A DNA stretch of 64,000 nt from Sphaeramia orbicularis. Taxonomy: Eukaryota; Chordata; Actinopteri; Kurtiformes; Apogonidae. The DNA lies in the NCBI RefSeq assembly GCF_902148855.1, contig NC_043970.1:41345961-41409960 (forward strand), read 5' to 3'. Shown here piece by piece: positions 59,868 through 64,000 of the stretch. Each line of letters starts with the position of its first letter. Within the stretch, counting starts at the first letter, position 1. The position numbers and the translations under genes are program-made. The notes under the pieces are model-generated. The model ran no database searches, had not been told where the DNA came from, and saw only the letters and a program-made list of their open reading frames with translations.

Positions 59868-61390
59868 GCGCTATCTTTCATTCTATTTTTTACTCATTCT
59901 ATATATAATTTTCTGATTGGAATAAATACAAATATAGTGGTATTATCTGCACTAAAATGATAAACAGGCCTGTTAGAGCATAAAATAAGGATACGACAAA
60001 AACGTGACCCAGCCTGGATGATTGTAATCACCCGAAAATATGAGATTAAAATCATTATAATTTTACATGTTTCCTAAAAAAAGATGTGGTGGAATGTTTG
60101 AAGGCTTTTTAGCATGCAACTTACATGTTACAAACACTTATTGGATGTAACAATGTAAAAAAAATTGTGGCTAAGATCAGTTTTAGCTTTGCAAAATACA
60201 TTTAACCACTGCAAAAGAGAAGATGCTGCTGCTGAAAATTAAAAATGAATAAATAAATAAATAAAGTATTAGCTTTCATTCTATGTATATGATCTCCTAA
60301 TTGGAATAAATACAATTATAGTGGTAGTATCTGCATTGAAGCAATTAATAGTAATGTTATAGCATGAAAAAAAGAAACTGAGGAAAATATAACCCAATGT
60401 GGATGATTGTAATCACCCAAAAATATTAGAATAAAATCATTAGAATTCTACATGTTTCCTTAAAAAGATGTGATGGAATGTTTGAAGGCTTTTTAGTTTG
60501 CAACTTACATGCATAGCACTATGTTAAAACACTTATTGGATGTAACAATAGAAAAATAGAGGCTTAAATCAGTTTTGGTGTTGCAAATTACTGCAAAAAT
60601 GACATTTCATCACTGCAAAAGAGAAAGCTGCTGCAAAATTTAAAAAAAAAATTAAGTATTAGCTTTCATTCTATATATGATCTTCTAATTGGAGTAAATA
60701 CAATTATAGTGGTAGTATCTGCATTGAAGTGGTAACAAGGAATGTTATAGCATGAAAAAAGGAACTGAGAAAAATATAATCCAGTCTGGATGATTGTAAT
60801 CACCCAAAAATATTAATTCAAATGATTAGAATTCCAATTTTAGTTTCCTAAAAAATGTGGCAGAATGTTTGAAGGAATTTTGGTATGCAACTTACATCCA
60901 ATAAGTGTTTTTAACTTCATGCTATGCATGTAACAATACAAAAATAATGGCTTAGATCAGTTTTAGCTTTACTGCAAAAATGACATTTCACCACTGCAAA
61001 AGAAAGCTGCTGCTGCTGCTGAAAATAAAATATATATATATAGCTTTCATTCTTTGTATATGATCTCCTAAGTGGATTAAATACAATTATAGTAGTAGTA
61101 CTGAAGCAATAAATAGGAATGTTATAGCATGAAAAAAGGAACTGAGGAAAATATAACCCAAAAATATTACATTCAAATCATTAGAATTCTAATTTTATTT
61201 TCCAAAATAAATAAATAAATAAATAAAAATTGTGGCAGAATGTTTGAAGGCTCTCATAGCACTTAGTTAAAAACACTTATTGGATGTAACAATCTAAAAA
61301 TAGTGGCTTAGATGAGGTTTACTTGACATTTCACCACTGCAAAAGAGAAAGCTGCTGCTGCTGAAAAATTACAAAAAATATCAAGTATTT

Positions 61391-61449
<59 letters not shown>

Positions 61450-61915
61450 GATCTCCTACGTGGAATAAACACAATTATAGTGGTAGTATCTGCATTGAAG
61501 CAATTAATATTAATGTTATAGCATGAAAAAAGGAACAGAGGAAAATATAACCCAAAAATATTACATTCAAATCATCAGAATTCCAATTTTAGTTTCCTAA
61601 AAAACATGTGGCAGGATGTTTGAGGCTTTTTAGTATGCAACTTACATCCAATAAGTGTTTTTAACTTCATGCTATGCATCTAACAATATAAAAACAGTGG
61701 CTTAGATCAGTTTTAGCTGTACTAAATTACTGCAAAAATGATGTATATGATCTCCTAAATGGAATAAAATACTATTATAGTGGTAGCACTGAAGCAATAA
61801 ATAGGAATGCTATTGCATGAAAAAAGGAACTGAGGAAAATATAACCCAAAATATTAGATTCAAATCATCAGAATTCCAATTTTAGTTTCCTAAAAAACAT
61901 GTGGCAGGATGTTTG
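59868..61915 (+). repeat. Satellite-like tandem array, ~390-bp unit, about five copies
   Basis: Recurring words in order are CTTTCATTCTAT, ATATGATCTCCTAA, AATTATAGTGGTAGTATCTG, TTATAGCATGAAAAAA, GAATGTTTGAAGGC, CACTTATTGGATGTAACAAT, GGCTTAGATCAGTTTTAGC and ACTGCAAAAGAGAAAGCTGC. Unit starts are near 59869, 60269, 60659, 61041 and 61440, with a shortened one near 61743. A stray partial unit sits at 58484-58570. No frames are open across units. Confidence 0.85.
61391..61449. repeat. (CT)n(TA)n microsatellite inside the array
   Basis: A CT run passes directly into a TA run in one unit only, marking a private expansion. Confidence 0.95.
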
Positions 61916-62576
61916 GTATGCAGATTAGACGTATAGTACTAAATAAGGCTTCAGTTTCCAGGTGCAGACTGACATGCATGGGTACTTACAGCTCATATAA
62001 ACACTATTCTAGATCACTGTGGATTCCTGAAAAGCTGCAGCCCCGTTCATGCGCCTCTGTGCTCTTTGTGCTTCACAAAGACCGAGCGCAAAGTCCCCGG
62101 ATGCACAACAAAAATAAAAGACTGGAGATCACGGTAAACGTTCGCCCTGTAACAGAAGGCTACAAGACATTTATTGAAACAACAGGACATAAACAATACA
62201 ACAATTTTGCACGTTTAGCAGCACTGCGTAAATAAAACAGCCCACCCCCCTCCCTTCAGATTTTGGTCCATATTAAGTAATGTTTTTTTGTTGTTGTTGT
62301 TGTTGTTTTTTTTAAACACGGCCTTCATCATCCCGAGCCTTCATAGTGCGCCTCCATTTTCCAGAGCCAGGAACACAACAGTGGCGAATGGACAGTCTAT
62401 GAATAGTCCCCAGAAGAAGCGAGTGGATGTCTTCCTTGTAGAAACAGCAAACACTAAACACTGTCCCATATCGGAGAAGGGTTTTTTTTTTTCTTATCCA
62501 AAAAAACGAACACTACTGATATGAAAAAAGTGGCTGGCTCCAAGGCTGGACCCGGGGCTGAAGGGAGTCTTTTTTT

Positions 62577-63692
<1,116 letters not shown>

Positions 63693-64000
63693 GAGCCGGA
63701 CTGGAGCTCAACAGGAGGCATTGAACCATCACCAAGACCACAGACACGCCGCATCCTGGTGTCCGCTGTTCATTTGATGCCAAAACTGTCATTTTTGCGC
63801 CATTAAGAAGAAACTGAATGCCCATTTAACCAAGGCCTTATACTGAATGTATTACTGTGCTGTAGCCACTTTGATTGTAACTTTTCCTTTTTTTTTTTTT
63901 GTCGTAACGTTTTTAACTAATTATTTAATAAATTCAGAATCGAAGATCTTAAAATGATAAAGATCTCCATTGTAAGACTAATTTGTATCCATGCACTTTA

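Noticed and set aside
61909-62235. 108-aa plus-strand frame next to H2A
   Set aside because: It overlaps the H2A 3' UTR antisense, has no family resemblance, and starts in the decayed tandem array.

Overview
The window looks like nuclear DNA of a spiny-rayed (percomorph-type) teleost fish. It has vertebrate genes split by GT-AG introns, AT-rich intergenic DNA, and many fish-type DNA-transposon derivatives and microsatellites. The gene set jhy, hspa8, crtam is the one found together on human 11q24, so this is a conserved syntenic block.

Layout: (1) About 1.85-1.94 kb, minus strand: a lone signal-peptide exon of an unidentified gene that runs off the left edge. (2) 2.2-16.5 kb, minus: jhy (cilium/ependyma gene), seven inferred exons. 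Its large introns hold stretches of complex non-coding sequence that look like conserved regulatory elements. (3) 17.1-21.7 kb, minus: hspa8 copy A (Hsc70, 650 aa) with two U14 (SNORD14) C/D snoRNAs in its introns. (4) 23.2-31.9 kb, minus: crtam (two-Ig-domain receptor of cytotoxic lymphocytes), eleven coding exons. (5) 32-41 kb: a transposon-rich gap with a mariner-like element nested in a MITE, a hAT MITE with a perfect target duplication, piggyBac-type MITEs and a ~138-bp tandem array. (6) 41.7-44.3 kb, minus: an intact piggyBac transposase-derived gene (602 aa, all three catalytic Asp present, introns in the coding region and 5' UTR). (7) 47.6-57.6 kb, plus: hspa8 copy B, also 650 aa, with the same exon lengths but longer introns and no U14. 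(8) 59.9-61.9 kb: a satellite-like array of ~390-bp units. (9) 62.2-64 kb: a divergent histone H2A/H2B pair whose 3' ends carry AATAAA signals and no visible histone stem-loop.

The two Hsc70 genes point away from each other. Their 556-nt and 203-nt exons are much more alike than their other exons, which suggests gene conversion. Splice phases were checked by hand for jhy, both hspa8 copies, crtam and the piggyBac gene, and all give open frames whose lengths divide by three. No retrovirus-like or LTR element was recognised.
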